DNA of 64,000 nt, from contig NC_064755.1 in the NCBI RefSeq assembly GCF_011397635.1, positions 38,174,059-38,238,058 of the forward strand. Direction: 5' to 3'. Of this stretch, positions 26,801 through 33,085 are shown piece after piece. The notes under the pieces are model-generated. The model was not told the origin of the DNA, searched no databases, and saw nothing but the letters and a program-made list of their open reading frames with translations. The translations under genes and the position numbers were made by a program. How positions within the stretch are numbered: the stretch's first letter is position 1; each line of letters starts with the position of its first letter. The stretch is from Epinephelus fuscoguttatus. Taxonomy: Eukaryota; Chordata; Actinopteri; Perciformes; Serranidae.

Positions 26801-27896
26801 CCGCCAGCAGCGCCATCCAGCAGGCTACCGCCGACATCCAGAACACCAACAACCTGCTGTCGTCTGTCAGTACTGAGCCATGTTCAAAATGTTAACTTCA
26901 CTGACATCACGTCACAACCTGTACTCAATGATAGGCTCACTGACTAACTAATAGGCCACCTGTCTGTGTTGCGTTAAGGTGACCTCGGAGACGGCAGATG
27001 CGGAGCTGAAGCTGGCTAACGCCACCCAAAGGCTGCAGAGTCTCGAGCAGGACGTAACCCTGCTGAGAGACAAAGGTGTGAACATCACCGTGAGCACCAA
27101 ACGAACCAATGAGGATGCAGCGACCATCAGAAAGATCGCAGAGGAGGTCAAGAAAGTGAGTTCACCTGTCAAACTGTCAATCAGTTAACATTAAATACAC
27201 ACAGCAGGTCGGTCCATGAAGGACACGAACACATCTGCACATTATGTTATATTTAAGACTGTATCTGTTGATGAGGAGCTTCAAACTAATCAATATATCT
27301 GTGTATAACTGTGTGTGTTATTGTGCATGTCTGGTTGTGCGTGTGTGTGTTGGTTTAGGACCTAGACTCCGAGCTGAAGAATAAGTACTCCACAGTGGAG
27401 GAGCTTATCGGTACAAAGGCAGGGGGCCTAGCGGACGCAAAGAAGAGGGCGGAGTCACTGCAGCAGGAAGCCAAAGATCTGCTGCTGAAGGCCAGCAACA
27501 AACTGCAGCTGCTCAAAGGTGACAGCACAGTTACATAACACTGACATCACACTTCCTGTCTCACACTAGAGTCCCTGAGTTGAAGAGTCAGTCCACCATA
27601 AGACTGGTGTTTGTGTGCAAGTTAAAGGTCCAGTGTGTAGGTTTAAGTTCTGCGAGCTCACCACTAGATGTCACTAAATCCTTAACACTAGACGTTTCAA
27701 CAGTTGCATGATGCTGGTGTGAAGGTTAAACAGTGATGAAACATGTTGTTTTTCAGATCTGGAGAAATCTTATGAAGACAACCAGCGGACTCTGGAGGTG
27801 AAGGCGGAGCAGCTGGTGGAGTTGGAGGCGGCTGTGAAGGAGCTGCTTCAGGAGATCAGCCACAAGGTCACCATCTACAGCACCTGTGTGTTCTAA
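2774..27896 (+). CDS. lamb1: Laminin subunit beta-1-like, 29 exons, 5' end outside window
   Basis: Laminin beta chains assemble with alpha and gamma chains through a C-terminal coiled coil, are secreted, and polymerise through their N-terminal LN domain to form basement membranes. Joined exons (listed singly below) give 1,646 residues plus a TAA stop with no frame break; all introns are GT-AG and phases match. Domain order is LN (from [12 protein letters not shown]), LE repeats rich in CxC and GxC motifs, domain IV, more LE repeats, coiled-coil II, a cysteine-rich alpha insert, coiled-coil I, and a penultimate-region cysteine in YSTCVF. Phrases such as [32 protein letters not shown] and [17 protein letters not shown] match beta-1 better than beta-2. 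About 140 N-terminal residues (signal peptide and LN start) are upstream of the window. I cannot resolve a lamb1a/lamb1b or lamb4 identity without a phylogeny. Confidence 0.93.
3092..3155 (+). CDS. lamb1: lamb1-like exon: LN domain
   Basis: A short exon (64 bp) after TTTTTTCCAG, donor A|GTATGT. It encodes [20 protein letters not shown], the expected continuation of the beta-1 LN domain. Confidence 0.93.
3239..3441 (+). CDS. lamb1: lamb1-like exon: LN domain end and start of LE1
   Basis: Acceptor TTGTTCAG, donor ATG|GTGAGT. It encodes the end of LN ([33 protein letters not shown]), with the first cysteines of the first laminin EGF-like repeat. Its donor is followed by a repeat array of donor-like motifs (see 3463-3715). 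Confidence 0.95.
3463..3715. repeat. Degenerate ~24-bp minisatellite of 5'-splice-site-like units
   Basis: Directly after the exon donor at 3442 come about ten imperfect units of the form GTGAGTCCTGAAGGGGACAG. Several carry GTGAGT or GTAAGT, matching the strong 5' splice-site consensus. The first units resemble the real exon/intron boundary (GGCATGGTGAGTGCT), suggesting the array grew from it. The rest of this intron to 4174 shows nothing else I recognise. Confidence 0.75.
4175..4295 (+). CDS. lamb1: lamb1-like exon: LE1
   Basis: Acceptor GTCTTCAG, donor A|GTGAGT. It encodes [15 protein letters not shown] and [14 protein letters not shown], the second half of the first LE repeat with its conserved cysteine spacing. 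Confidence 0.95.
4493..4681 (+). CDS. lamb1: lamb1-like exon: LE2
   Basis: Acceptor GTGTCTGCAG, donor C|GTGAGT. It encodes [33 protein letters not shown] and [14 protein letters not shown], a complete LE repeat with an N-glycosylation sequon (NVS). Confidence 0.95.
4813..4989 (+). CDS. lamb1: lamb1-like exon: LE3
   Basis: Acceptor TTCCCGTAG, donor G|GTACGA. It encodes [36 protein letters not shown] and a closing GC, one LE repeat. Confidence 0.94.
5153..5265 (+). CDS. lamb1: lamb1-like exon: LE4, first part
   Basis: Acceptor GTGTTTCAG, donor GTG|GTAAGA. It encodes [17 protein letters not shown] and [14 protein letters not shown], as in the beta-1 LE4 repeat. Confidence 0.94.
5266..5891 (+). 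repeat. Intron with two (GT)n microsatellites
   Basis: A long GT run occupies about 5651-5722, and a second lies at about 5835-5884, immediately upstream of the next acceptor, where it replaces a normal polypyrimidine tract with TG dinucleotides. The remainder is unremarkable. Confidence 0.85.
5892..5971 (+). CDS. lamb1: lamb1-like exon: LE4 end, LE5 start
   Basis: Acceptor TGTTCTCAG, donor CA|GTGAGT, 80 bp. It encodes [19 protein letters not shown] and GGAINNQ. The phase joins the neighbouring exons exactly. Confidence 0.93.
6444..6579 (+). CDS. lamb1: lamb1-like exon: LE5 and start of domain IV
   Basis: Acceptor TTCCTGCAG, donor CCT|GTGAGT. It encodes [20 protein letters not shown], then the transition into the globular domain IV with [17 protein letters not shown]. 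Confidence 0.94.
6614..7310. mobile_element. Non-autonomous DNA transposon, hAT-like ends
   Basis: The left end reads AGGGCTGCCC and the right end GGGCAGCCCT, an inverted pair 697 bp apart in the intron 6580-7893. Near both ends are GTCGAC-containing stretches (TAGTCGACTAGTTG, GTAGTCGACCAATG). No transposase frame is visible. A clear 8-bp target duplication could not be made out, so the hAT label is tentative. The rest of the intron (7311-7893) is AT-rich with no recognisable feature. Confidence 0.55.
7894..8052 (+). CDS. lamb1: lamb1-like exon: domain IV
   Basis: Acceptor TTCTTTCAG, donor CAG|GTATGA, 53 codons, phase 0. It encodes [19 protein letters not shown] and [12 protein letters not shown], the core of the beta-type domain IV (L4b) globule. 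Confidence 0.94.
8053..8595 (+). other. lamb1-like intron without recognised features
   Basis: A 543-bp intron bounded by GTATGA and CTGCAG. It is AT-rich; I recognise no repeat or gene in it. Confidence 0.6.
8596..8723 (+). CDS. lamb1: lamb1-like exon: domain IV
   Basis: Acceptor GGTCCTGCAG, donor CG|GTAACA. It encodes [18 protein letters not shown] and [14 protein letters not shown], typical of domain IV. Confidence 0.93.
8842..8962 (+). CDS. lamb1: lamb1-like exon: domain IV
   Basis: Acceptor TTCCCTTCAG, donor TCG|GTGAGG. It encodes [17 protein letters not shown] and SPYTLIDS. The codon is split CG|A across the preceding intron, restoring Arg. Confidence 0.94.
9198..9399 (+). CDS. lamb1: lamb1-like exon: domain IV end
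   Basis: Acceptor ATCCTCAG, donor G|GTACAC. It encodes [27 protein letters not shown], and [15 protein letters not shown], closing domain IV. Confidence 0.95.
9628..9797. repeat. 24-bp minisatellite in intron, about 7 copies
   Basis: Seven near-identical units GTAGAGTACAGAGTACCTG plus AGCAG run head to tail. Some units carry AGTGCAGTG in place of AGTACAGAG. A 24-bp period keeps frames open, giving a spurious EQVEYRVP repeat; the location inside the 9400-10941 intron argues against coding. Confidence 0.9.
9798..10941 (+). other. Remainder of intron, with dispersed repeat piece
   Basis: About 1.1 kb before the next exon. Bases around 10,276-10,340 (AGCCCAATATCCCACATTTG, CAGCATATGACATCC) resemble the dispersed repeat at 63,690-63,770, so both are decayed copies of one family. 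I see nothing else recognisable. Confidence 0.5.
10942..11085 (+). CDS. lamb1: lamb1-like exon: LE6
   Basis: Acceptor ATTTCCCAG, donor G|GTCAGA. It encodes [20 protein letters not shown] and [15 protein letters not shown], the first LE repeat after domain IV. Confidence 0.94.
11219..11450 (+). CDS. lamb1: lamb1-like exon: LE7 and start of LE8
   Basis: Acceptor TTTTTGCAG, donor AG|GTGAGT. It encodes [47 protein letters not shown]. Confidence 0.95.
11538..11701 (+). CDS. lamb1: lamb1-like exon: LE8 end, LE9
   Basis: Acceptor TTGTTTAG, donor G|GTAAAA. It encodes [27 protein letters not shown] and an [10 protein letters not shown] segment. Confidence 0.94.
11702..15031 (+). other. 3.3-kb repeat-bearing lamb1-like intron
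   Basis: This intron holds a 1.3-kb DNA element (12774-14081). Around it is diffuse sequence containing repeated AGTTGAAGTGTAA-like words (about 12,290-12,780 and 14,760-14,820). Bases 14,115-14,760 look like another decayed repeat with no clear ends. No exon is visible. Confidence 0.55.
12774..14081. mobile_element. Non-autonomous DNA transposon, ~1.3 kb
   Basis: The left end GGCCCTGATTACACAGAGAG is matched in inverted orientation by the right end CTTTCTGTGTGATCAGGGCC. The interior contains phrases seen in many fish repeats, such as ATAGCGCC-type motifs at 13,113 and 13,698, and no intact transposase. The superfamily is not determined. Confidence 0.65.
15032..15256 (+). CDS. lamb1: lamb1-like exon: LE9 end, LE10
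   Basis: Acceptor TCTCTGCAG, donor A|GTGAGT. It encodes [38 protein letters not shown], and [12 protein letters not shown]. Confidence 0.95.
15257..15826 (+). other. lamb1-like intron without recognised features
   Basis: A 570-bp intron between GTGAGT and CCACAG. It has AT-rich sequence with no repeat or gene that I can support. Confidence 0.6.
15827..16044 (+). CDS. lamb1: lamb1-like exon: LE11 and start of LE12
   Basis: Acceptor CGTCCACAG, donor GAG|GTGAGG. It encodes [48 protein letters not shown], with a sequon (NSS). Confidence 0.95.
16045..16778 (+). other. lamb1-like intron with two short repeats
   Basis: Bases about 16,190-16,330 resemble a common dispersed fish repeat (ATAGGGAGTGGGTTGTCC onward). 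Bases 16,505-16,660 form a small hAT-like MITE, listed separately. The rest is unremarkable. Confidence 0.5.
16505..16660. mobile_element. Small hAT-like MITE, 156 bp
   Basis: The left end CAGTGGTTCTCAACTGGT is inverted at the right end as ACCAGTTGGGAACCACCG. The 8 bp on the left (CCCTAAAT, 16,497-16,504) match the 8 bp on the right (CCCTAAAC, 16,661-16,668) except at the last base, as expected for a hAT target duplication. Confidence 0.8.
16779..16875 (+). CDS. lamb1: lamb1-like exon: LE12 end
   Basis: Acceptor GTCCACAG, donor G|GTATGT, 97 bp. It encodes [20 protein letters not shown], which is strongly conserved in beta chains. Confidence 0.95.
17199..17798. mobile_element. Non-autonomous DNA transposon, copy 1
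   Basis: It begins GTGCTTTCAGACCTAGAG and shares a core with 20,450-20,953. Bases 17,332-17,570 and 20,486-20,745 are nearly identical and encode the same peptide-like string ([20 protein letters not shown]). Stops and the intronic setting argue against a gene. Its right end is worn. Confidence 0.7.
19130..19725. repeat. ~22-bp minisatellite (TCAGGGT/CTGTCTG units)
   Basis: About 25-30 imperfect units based on CTGTCTGTCAGGGTCAGGGT run to within 75 bp of the acceptor at 19,796. Open frames through it ([23 protein letters not shown]) are artefacts of repetition. Confidence 0.9.
19797..20166 (+). CDS. lamb1: lamb1-like exon: LE13 and start of coiled-coil II
   Basis: Acceptor CGTTTCAG, donor AG|GTGAGA, the longest laminin exon here (370 bp). 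It encodes the last LE repeat ([29 protein letters not shown]), then [14 protein letters not shown], and the start of the domain II heptad region ([13 protein letters not shown]). Confidence 0.96.
20211..22052. mobile_element. Decayed DNA transposon, host of a nested insertion
   Basis: The ends ACAACCAACTCCGAAAA and TTTTTTGGAATTAAGATTGT are imperfect inverted repeats flanked by AT on both sides. The interior matches, in opposite orientation, the element at 50,326-51,507; for example both carry GACATCAC/GTGATGT and AACACTCAGCAAGTG/CACTTACTGAGTGTT segments. A minus-strand frame at 21,536-21,787 may be a transposase remnant. A second element (20,450-20,953) interrupts it. Confidence 0.7.
20450..20953. 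mobile_element. Nested non-autonomous DNA transposon, copy 2
   Basis: The ends GGTGCTTTCAGAC and GTGTGAAAGCACC are an inverted pair. The flanks are TTAT on the left and CTAAT on the right. The sister copy of the host element at 50.3-51.5 kb lacks this insert at the matching position, which confirms insertion. The three-base A/T-rich target suggests a Harbinger-type element, not proven. Confidence 0.75.
22089..22273 (+). CDS. lamb1: lamb1-like exon: coiled-coil domain II
   Basis: Acceptor TCCCTCAG, donor G|GTGAGA. It encodes [24 protein letters not shown] and [16 protein letters not shown], matching beta-1 domain II heptads with an N-glycosylation site (NRT). Confidence 0.94.
22558..22799 (+). 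CDS. lamb1: lamb1-like exon: coiled-coil domain II
   Basis: Acceptor TTGCCAG, donor AAG|GTGGGA. It encodes [20 protein letters not shown] and [18 protein letters not shown]. Confidence 0.94.
22960..23169 (+). CDS. lamb1: lamb1-like exon: alpha insert and start of domain I
   Basis: Acceptor TTCTTACAG, donor ATG|GTTAGT, 70 codons. It encodes the beta-chain-specific cysteine-rich alpha insert ([25 protein letters not shown]) and then AHNAWKKAQ of domain I. This insert is a hallmark of laminin beta chains. Confidence 0.96.
23252..23396 (+). CDS. lamb1: lamb1-like exon: coiled-coil domain I
   Basis: Acceptor GTCTGCAG, donor C|GTACGT. It encodes [18 protein letters not shown] and [17 protein letters not shown] heptads. 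Confidence 0.95.
23463..23714. mobile_element. MITE with GGGCCC termini, ~250 bp
   Basis: The left end GGGCCCTATTTCAGAAAGCA is inverted at the right as TTGCTTTCTGAAATAGGGCC. It is non-coding and sits 66 bp after the preceding exon. Confidence 0.8.
24150..24640. repeat. ~130-bp tandem repeat, three to four copies
   Basis: Successive copies share the words TATCTCAAGAACGCCT, GGGAATTTCTTCAAAT, GTCCACTTGGACTCAATGAA and TTTTGGTGGTCAAAGGTCAA. Copies have diverged by substitutions and small duplications (for example CAATGAACTGATGAACTGAT). It is a dispersed fish satellite-like family. Confidence 0.8.
25000..26180 (+). mobile_element. L2/CR1-type LINE 3' fragment
   Basis: The plus-strand frame at 25,370-25,550 encodes [20 protein letters not shown] and [16 protein letters not shown], a familiar C-terminal block of fish non-LTR elements. 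The 3' end near 26,135-26,180 reads GGGACCGATAAAGTATTTCTG followed by (TCTGAT)n, the characteristic LINE tail. Stops and frame shifts make it dead. Confidence 0.75.
26199..26406 (+). CDS. lamb1: lamb1-like exon: coiled-coil domain I
   Basis: Acceptor TTGTTTCAG, donor AG|GTGAGT. It encodes [39 protein letters not shown] and [12 protein letters not shown]. Confidence 0.95.
26407..26723 (+). other. lamb1-like intron without recognised features
   Basis: A 317-bp intron between GTGAGT and TTTGTCAG; no repeat or gene recognised. Confidence 0.6.
26724..26865 (+). CDS. lamb1: lamb1-like exon: coiled-coil domain I
   Basis: Acceptor TTTGTCAG. I place the donor at TCT|GTCAGT, because it keeps phase 0 and gives NNLLSSVTSETAD, matching the beta-1 heptads. 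The alternative GTC A|GTACTG, four bases later, would break the frame. It encodes [20 protein letters not shown]. Confidence 0.92.
26979..27155 (+). CDS. lamb1: lamb1-like exon: coiled-coil domain I
   Basis: Acceptor GCGTTAAG, donor AAA|GTGAGT, 59 codons, phase 0. It encodes [19 protein letters not shown] and [18 protein letters not shown], with sequons NAT and NIT. The AAG acceptor has only a weak pyrimidine tract. Confidence 0.92.
27359..27518 (+). CDS. lamb1: lamb1-like exon: coiled-coil domain I
   Basis: Acceptor TTGGTTTAG, donor G|GTGACA. It encodes [36 protein letters not shown] and [10 protein letters not shown]. Confidence 0.95.
27757..27896 (+). CDS. lamb1: lamb1-like terminal exon with stop
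   Basis: Acceptor TTTTTCAG. It encodes [20 protein letters not shown] and [18 protein letters not shown], then TAA at 27,894-27,896. The terminal cysteine is the one that disulfide-links the beta chain to the gamma chain. Beta-1 chains usually have one residue after this cysteine; here there are two (VF). Confidence 0.96.
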
Positions 27897-28570
27897 GGTC
27901 AAAGGGCAGATTCAGAGTCAAAGTGAGCTGAATTTTTTTTTTTATCCTAAAAATTTTATCTGAAATCTGACCCGTTGTGCTCTGACCTTCATACGAAGTG
28001 CACTGTCCTCTTTGATCTGAAACAATCACAGATGAAATGTTTTTTGTTTTGCTCTGACCACTCTGACAAAGATATTGAATATTTAATTTTCAGCTAATTA
28101 GGTTTTTAAAACCTGCAATCAGCTGCATTTACACACAAAGATAATGGAACTATTACAAGACATTAAGTAGGCAACAGACTATTGAGTATTGAAAAACAAC
28201 AGTTTGATCCTTTAAGAGTTGTAAAACTCTTTAAATCCATTGAAATATGAGTTTGGAAAATAAGTCAGACGCAGCTGAAACTCATCAAACTGACACGAAT
28301 GAATTTAACCGGCTGGTTCATCAAATGAGATAATCATTATTTTTTTTAGTTAAAGAGAACTTCTTTAAAGCTTCACCAAAGGTTAGCTGCAGTAAAAGTT
28401 TTGAATTTGAGTTTTTAAATCAGTTGAATGTCTTTGTGAATGTAATAACGTCAAAGTTACGGATTGTCAATCATTTGATTCCAGTTTAACTAAAAGTTTA
28501 GTTATGAAACAGTGAATGTTTAAACCATATGACTGCAACTTTTTAACTTCCTCATTTTGTATTTCCTGTA

Positions 28571-28593
28571 TTTTTTTTTTTTTTTTTTTTTTT
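28571..28593. repeat. Poly(T) tract
   Basis: A T run of about 23 bases lies about 680 bp after the laminin stop and just before a candidate AATAAA. It may be the tail of an inserted retroelement on the minus strand or a simple homopolymer. Confidence 0.8.
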
Positions 28594-28631
28594 GCTTTTC
28601 TACGTGGCCAAAACTGAACAAAATAATTTTT

Positions 28632-28637
28632 AATAAA
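28632..28637 (+). terminator. Candidate lamb1-like polyadenylation signal
   Basis: This is the first canonical AATAAA I found downstream of the laminin stop (about 735 bp away). No AATAAA or ATTAAA was noticed closer. The 3' UTR length would be plausible. Transcript evidence would be needed to confirm it. Confidence 0.4.
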
Positions 28638-29379
28638 AGCTCTACTTAAAATCACACTGAGTCCACTGCTATTTATTTCAGAGTGTTTAATACCAATTAA
28701 CATGTCTGTTATTTACCAGGTAATTTATCTGTTTGCACCGGTTAATATCTAATGATAATATGAGTTTTGAGTGATATTATGAGCTGATTGGAGTTGCTAA
28801 TTCTGTTACTGACATGGATGATGATCACTGTGATTTTTTTTTGTCTGAAACCTTACTTGCATCCAACACATACTGCTCATAAGTCCTCATGACTGTGTTA
28901 TAGTGTGATACAGGTAACTGCAGGACTGATGAGGACAGTGTGACAGTCAGGTGACAGGAAAAGGACAGAAAGTCCGAGAAAATCTGGTGGGCAGATGGAA
29001 AATGGCAAAGACAGAGACAGGCTTATACAAATGTCTGGACTTCACTGCACTTGCAGAATCGCACGTTCTCTGGGAAATCTGGGAGTGCTTAGAGGTGTCG
29101 AAATCCACAATAAATCCAGCCCACCAGGACCTAAAGTGAACTTTCTGTAGACTTCCAGAGAGTCAACTTGGGGTTCAGACTTCAGCAGACTTCAGTGATT
29201 TAATTGCCCACGGTTCATTGCAACACAAACATGATGTTGAAGTTGTTTTTTTTTCAATAGCTGAGTGGAACAACAACAGTTACTGTAGTCTGTTAAAACT
29301 TTGAATCATGCAGACCAGAAGTAATATTCAACAACATCATGATACAGAAATATGTAGAAATATAGGCTATGGAGGGTGA

Positions 29380-30190
29380 TCAAAATGCAGTGTTGCTGCC
29401 TGCCCTAACATAGATAAAGGCACAAATAAACACAAAGGCAACATCAGGAGTTTTTAGCCTTGATTTAAAAGAGTCGATGGAGGGGGCAAGTCTGACAGAG
29501 GGGGGAATGCTGTTCCAGAGTCTGGGGGCTGCGACTGCAAAGGCACGGTCACCCCTGAGTCTAAAATTAGTGCGTGGAACAGTTAAAAGCCCCAGGTCAG
29601 CCGGCCTGAGGGGTCTGGAGGTGGAGTATGGGGTTAAAAGTTCTGTCATGTAGGAGGGGGCCACTCCATTCAGGGCTTTGTAGGTGAATAAAAGTCAGAA
29701 ATCAATACAGTGCTGCACTGGCAGCCAGTGGAGAGAGACTAGGACAGGGGTGATGTGGTCTCTCTTTCGGGTACCTGTCAAAAGTCTGGCTGCAGCGTTT
29801 TGTACTACTTGTAAACAGGAGAGAGATGACTGATTAATTCCAGTGTAAAGAGAGTTGCAGTAGTCCAAGTGGGTGGAAATGAAAGCATGGATGACTTTTT
29901 CTAGGTCCTTGAAACTGAGGAATGGTTTGATTTTTGAGATGGTGCAAAGTTGGAAAAAAACTGGCTTTGACTACTGAGTTGACCTGTTATCAAACTTGAG
30001 TGCAGAATCAAAAATGACACCGAGGTTTTTGACATGAGGTTTGATAAGAGTGGACAGGTTGCCAAGACTGTTGGATATCTAGGTTGATATTGTCAGAGGG
30101 GCCAAAGACAATGATTTCAGATTTAGCTTCATTTAGTTGAAGGAAGTTTACTGCCATCCAGGACTTTATTACATTGATGCAGTTGAAGAT
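29380..30190 (-). mobile_element. L2/CR1-type LINE fragment
   Basis: Minus-strand frame 29,380-29,664 encodes APSYMTELLTPYSTSRPLR, LLTVPRTNFRLRGDRAFAVA and PRLWNSIPPSVR, the classic C-terminal motif set of fish L2-like LINE ORF2. Bases 29,665-30,190 continue the reverse transcriptase region in broken frames on the same strand. The copy is truncated and interrupted. Confidence 0.85.
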
Positions 30191-31677
30191 ATTGTGAAAT
30201 GATATTTATATCCTGTCACCTGCAGGGACAGATAAGAAACAATAAATTGCATAGATAATAAAGCCTCCAAAAAAATAGCATTTTAAGTCTTGTGTGTGAT
30301 TTATCCTGGGGTTTTATACTTAGGGATTTATTTATGGCTTCACATGAGTAGAGGAAATCATCACTCATCGCTCATCGTTAGGCTAAGTTATACAGTGTGA
30401 AATGCCATAGGCTTGTGCTAATAACGTTAGCATGTTATATTTGTTTGGAAAACGTGTTTAGTTTAAGACAGTTGTTTTGTCAGTGAACCCTGTGAGTTGT
30501 AATGGAGCTGAATTTTGTAATGTTATCTTTGTTAAATGTTGCTGTTGTCCCTGGCTTCATATGAGTAGAGGAAAAGTCCCCTAACAGCTAGGATAATGGT
30601 GCATTCCAGACAACCTGTAACTCGTGTTTTCACAACCTGTAACCCGTGAAAGTGCACTGGAACGGCAGTCAAACCCGTAACTTCCCACCCGTGAACTCGT
30701 ACCCAGTTATGCTTTCTGACGTCACACAGCCCTCTAAACCAATTACCTTACTCCTCTAAACAACAATGGCAGCCCTATGGATGCGGTGTTGATGCAGGTG
30801 ATACACTGTGAGAAATAGACATAAAATAACCCTAATGTTAACGCATTATTGGCAGCTGCTCTAACAGCTGGTTTCTAGTGCAAGAATAAATCAATACAAA
30901 ATATGTTTCCAAACACAGATAACGTAAAAAATAGCCTATAATAGCATCTGTGACCCTATCCTCCTCCGTTTCACTCAAATGAGCAAGGAGCAGGTACCTT
31001 TGGCGACAGAAATAATGGGGAAGCACAAACAAACGGTTCGCCATGTTCAACGTTAAACAGGAAGTAACTGGCAGTTTGCCGTAACTTTCCTGGAACACTA
31101 CAAAGTCGTAACTCGTGCCTTGAAGTCGTGACTTAGGCCTACGAGTTCAAAAGCCTGCCTGGAACGCACCATAATTTACACAATGTAAAATGCCACAGGC
31201 TTGTGCTGAAAACATAAGCATGTTGTATTTGTGGGGAAAATGTGTCCAGATAAAGACAAGTGTTTGTCTGTGAATGCTGCGAGTTATAGTGAAGCCGATT
31301 TGTGTACTTGTATTTGAAATTGTAGACATTAAGTCATGTTTAACGTGTGTTAAATGTGTGTTTTGAATTCACACCACCACACAAGTGCACTCACAAAGGC
31401 GTAGGCAACGTGCGTAGGGTCTGCCACACAAGTAGATCCTGCTTCATCAGTTCTCAAGTCCACTTGGATTCAGCCACAGACCTATAAAACTCACTGGATG
31501 CTGTCACTTCCTGTTTGTCAGTTTGGACTCGTGAGCAGCAGATACTGTGGATGAGAGCTCATGCAAACAAACATTTCAGTGATTGATTAGAACCAGTGAA
31601 TGAATTTACGTAATGACTGAGTTGAATGTGTGATGTGAAAGATGACAGGATGCACACCAACTTATCTCTGCTAGCAC

Positions 31678-32572
31678 CCAGGGCCGCCCCTCCCTAAACG
31701 CAGAACACGCGCTGTGCGTAGGGCCTCATCTTCCATGGGGGGCCACATTTTGCGCGAGGGGACGCATTTGCGCATATGCGCAATGGATGCGCACATGCGC
31801 TACCGTGAGGCGTGCGTACAATCAGCTCGAGGAAGGAGAGAAGAGACCTGACTGTCCATGCGTCGCTGCAATGATTGACAGCACTCGACATCTGAACAAT
31901 CAGAGGGGTGCGCTGGCAGGCACTTGCAGAGCTGCAGCAGGTGAAGAGTTGTCGACATGTCGTCCAAAAGAGCCTCAGGAGTATGTGCGGGGTTGGGAGG
32001 GAGGGCGGGCTCCACGGAGGGGGAGACCCGAGCCTCGGGGGTATGTGCGGGTCAGGAGGTCGGATGCTCCCAGAGAGGGGAGAGGGAGGTATATAGCTAA
32101 ATAAGATGAAAATAGAAAAGAATGTCTCTGTATTTTATTTCTGTTTTCAGTGTTTAATTAAGGTGGGAGAGGCGGAGGGCTGAGGGAGATCGGATGCCTC
32201 CAGAGAGGCAAGAGGGTTGAAATATAACAAAATAAGATTAAATAGGAAAAACCTGTCTCCCTCTTTTATTTTATTTTCAGTGTTTAATCAAGGGTGGGAG
32301 ATTGAGGTGGTGGAAGTTACTTTCTTTTGATGAGTAATTGATGGCTATTTGTGACTCAGATTTGTTTATTTATTTATTTCAGGTTGAATTTTTTATTTTA
32401 TTTGACTCATACAACCAAACTACTGTGTCTACAGTACATTTGTTATTGCCAGTAAAGGTTGTCAAGTTAAATGGCAAGTTGGTGTCCGGTCATTTTGTAC
32501 CTATGATACATTTGGGATGGGGGCCTCCAAATAAAATTTCGCTTAGGGCCCCAATTGGTCAGGGGCAGCCCT
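31678..32572. mobile_element. hAT-like DNA transposon, 895 bp, perfect 8-bp TSD
   Basis: The terminal inverted repeats are CCAGGGCCGCCCCT (left) and AGGGGCAGCCCT (right). The identical octamer GCTAGCAC flanks it on both sides (31,670-31,677 and 32,573-32,580), the 8-bp target duplication of hAT elements. GC-rich frames inside have no recognised domain, so it is non-autonomous. Confidence 0.88.
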
Positions 32573-33085
32573 GCTAGCACCTCAGCTAACGTTAACACTG
32601 TGAACCACAGTTAAACCACAGAGGACTTCAGTTTAACACACAAAATCTTCGCTAGCATCTCAGCTAACATAAGCTAGCAGGTTGGGCCTGACCTGGAGTT
32701 ACAAACATGTTTGCACACTGAACTCCATGTGTTCATTATGCTAACGTCAGACCTTAAGCTACGGCACTCAGTGAGCATCACTACATCAACTCTACTGCCT
32801 GAATGGCATAGGATGATAGGACCAGTACTACTACGATTAATGTGTGTGTTTGGGCATCACAGTGGACCTTTTTTCACAGCAGACATTTCGACATGTCATA
32901 GGAGGAAAAGCACAGGTGACACCATCACATTAATGATGGCTCAGTTACATTAATTGTCCCAGTAACTTATTCCAGGGAACCAGCATGTAGGCAGACCAAA
33001 TGTCCTCTTTTGCCCGGACATGTCCACACGTCCTGTACCGGGCGTCCAGGGGGTGTTTATGTCAGGTTTTCCTTGTGTGTGTGTT

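Noticed and set aside
26866..26895. Alternative laminin donor GTC A|GTACTG
   Set aside because: It changes phase and breaks the reading frame into the next exon, while TCT|GTCAGT fits and matches the family.
31787..32104. GC-rich 105-codon frame
   Set aside because: It lies inside the hAT-like element, overlaps frames on the other strand and has no recognisable domain.
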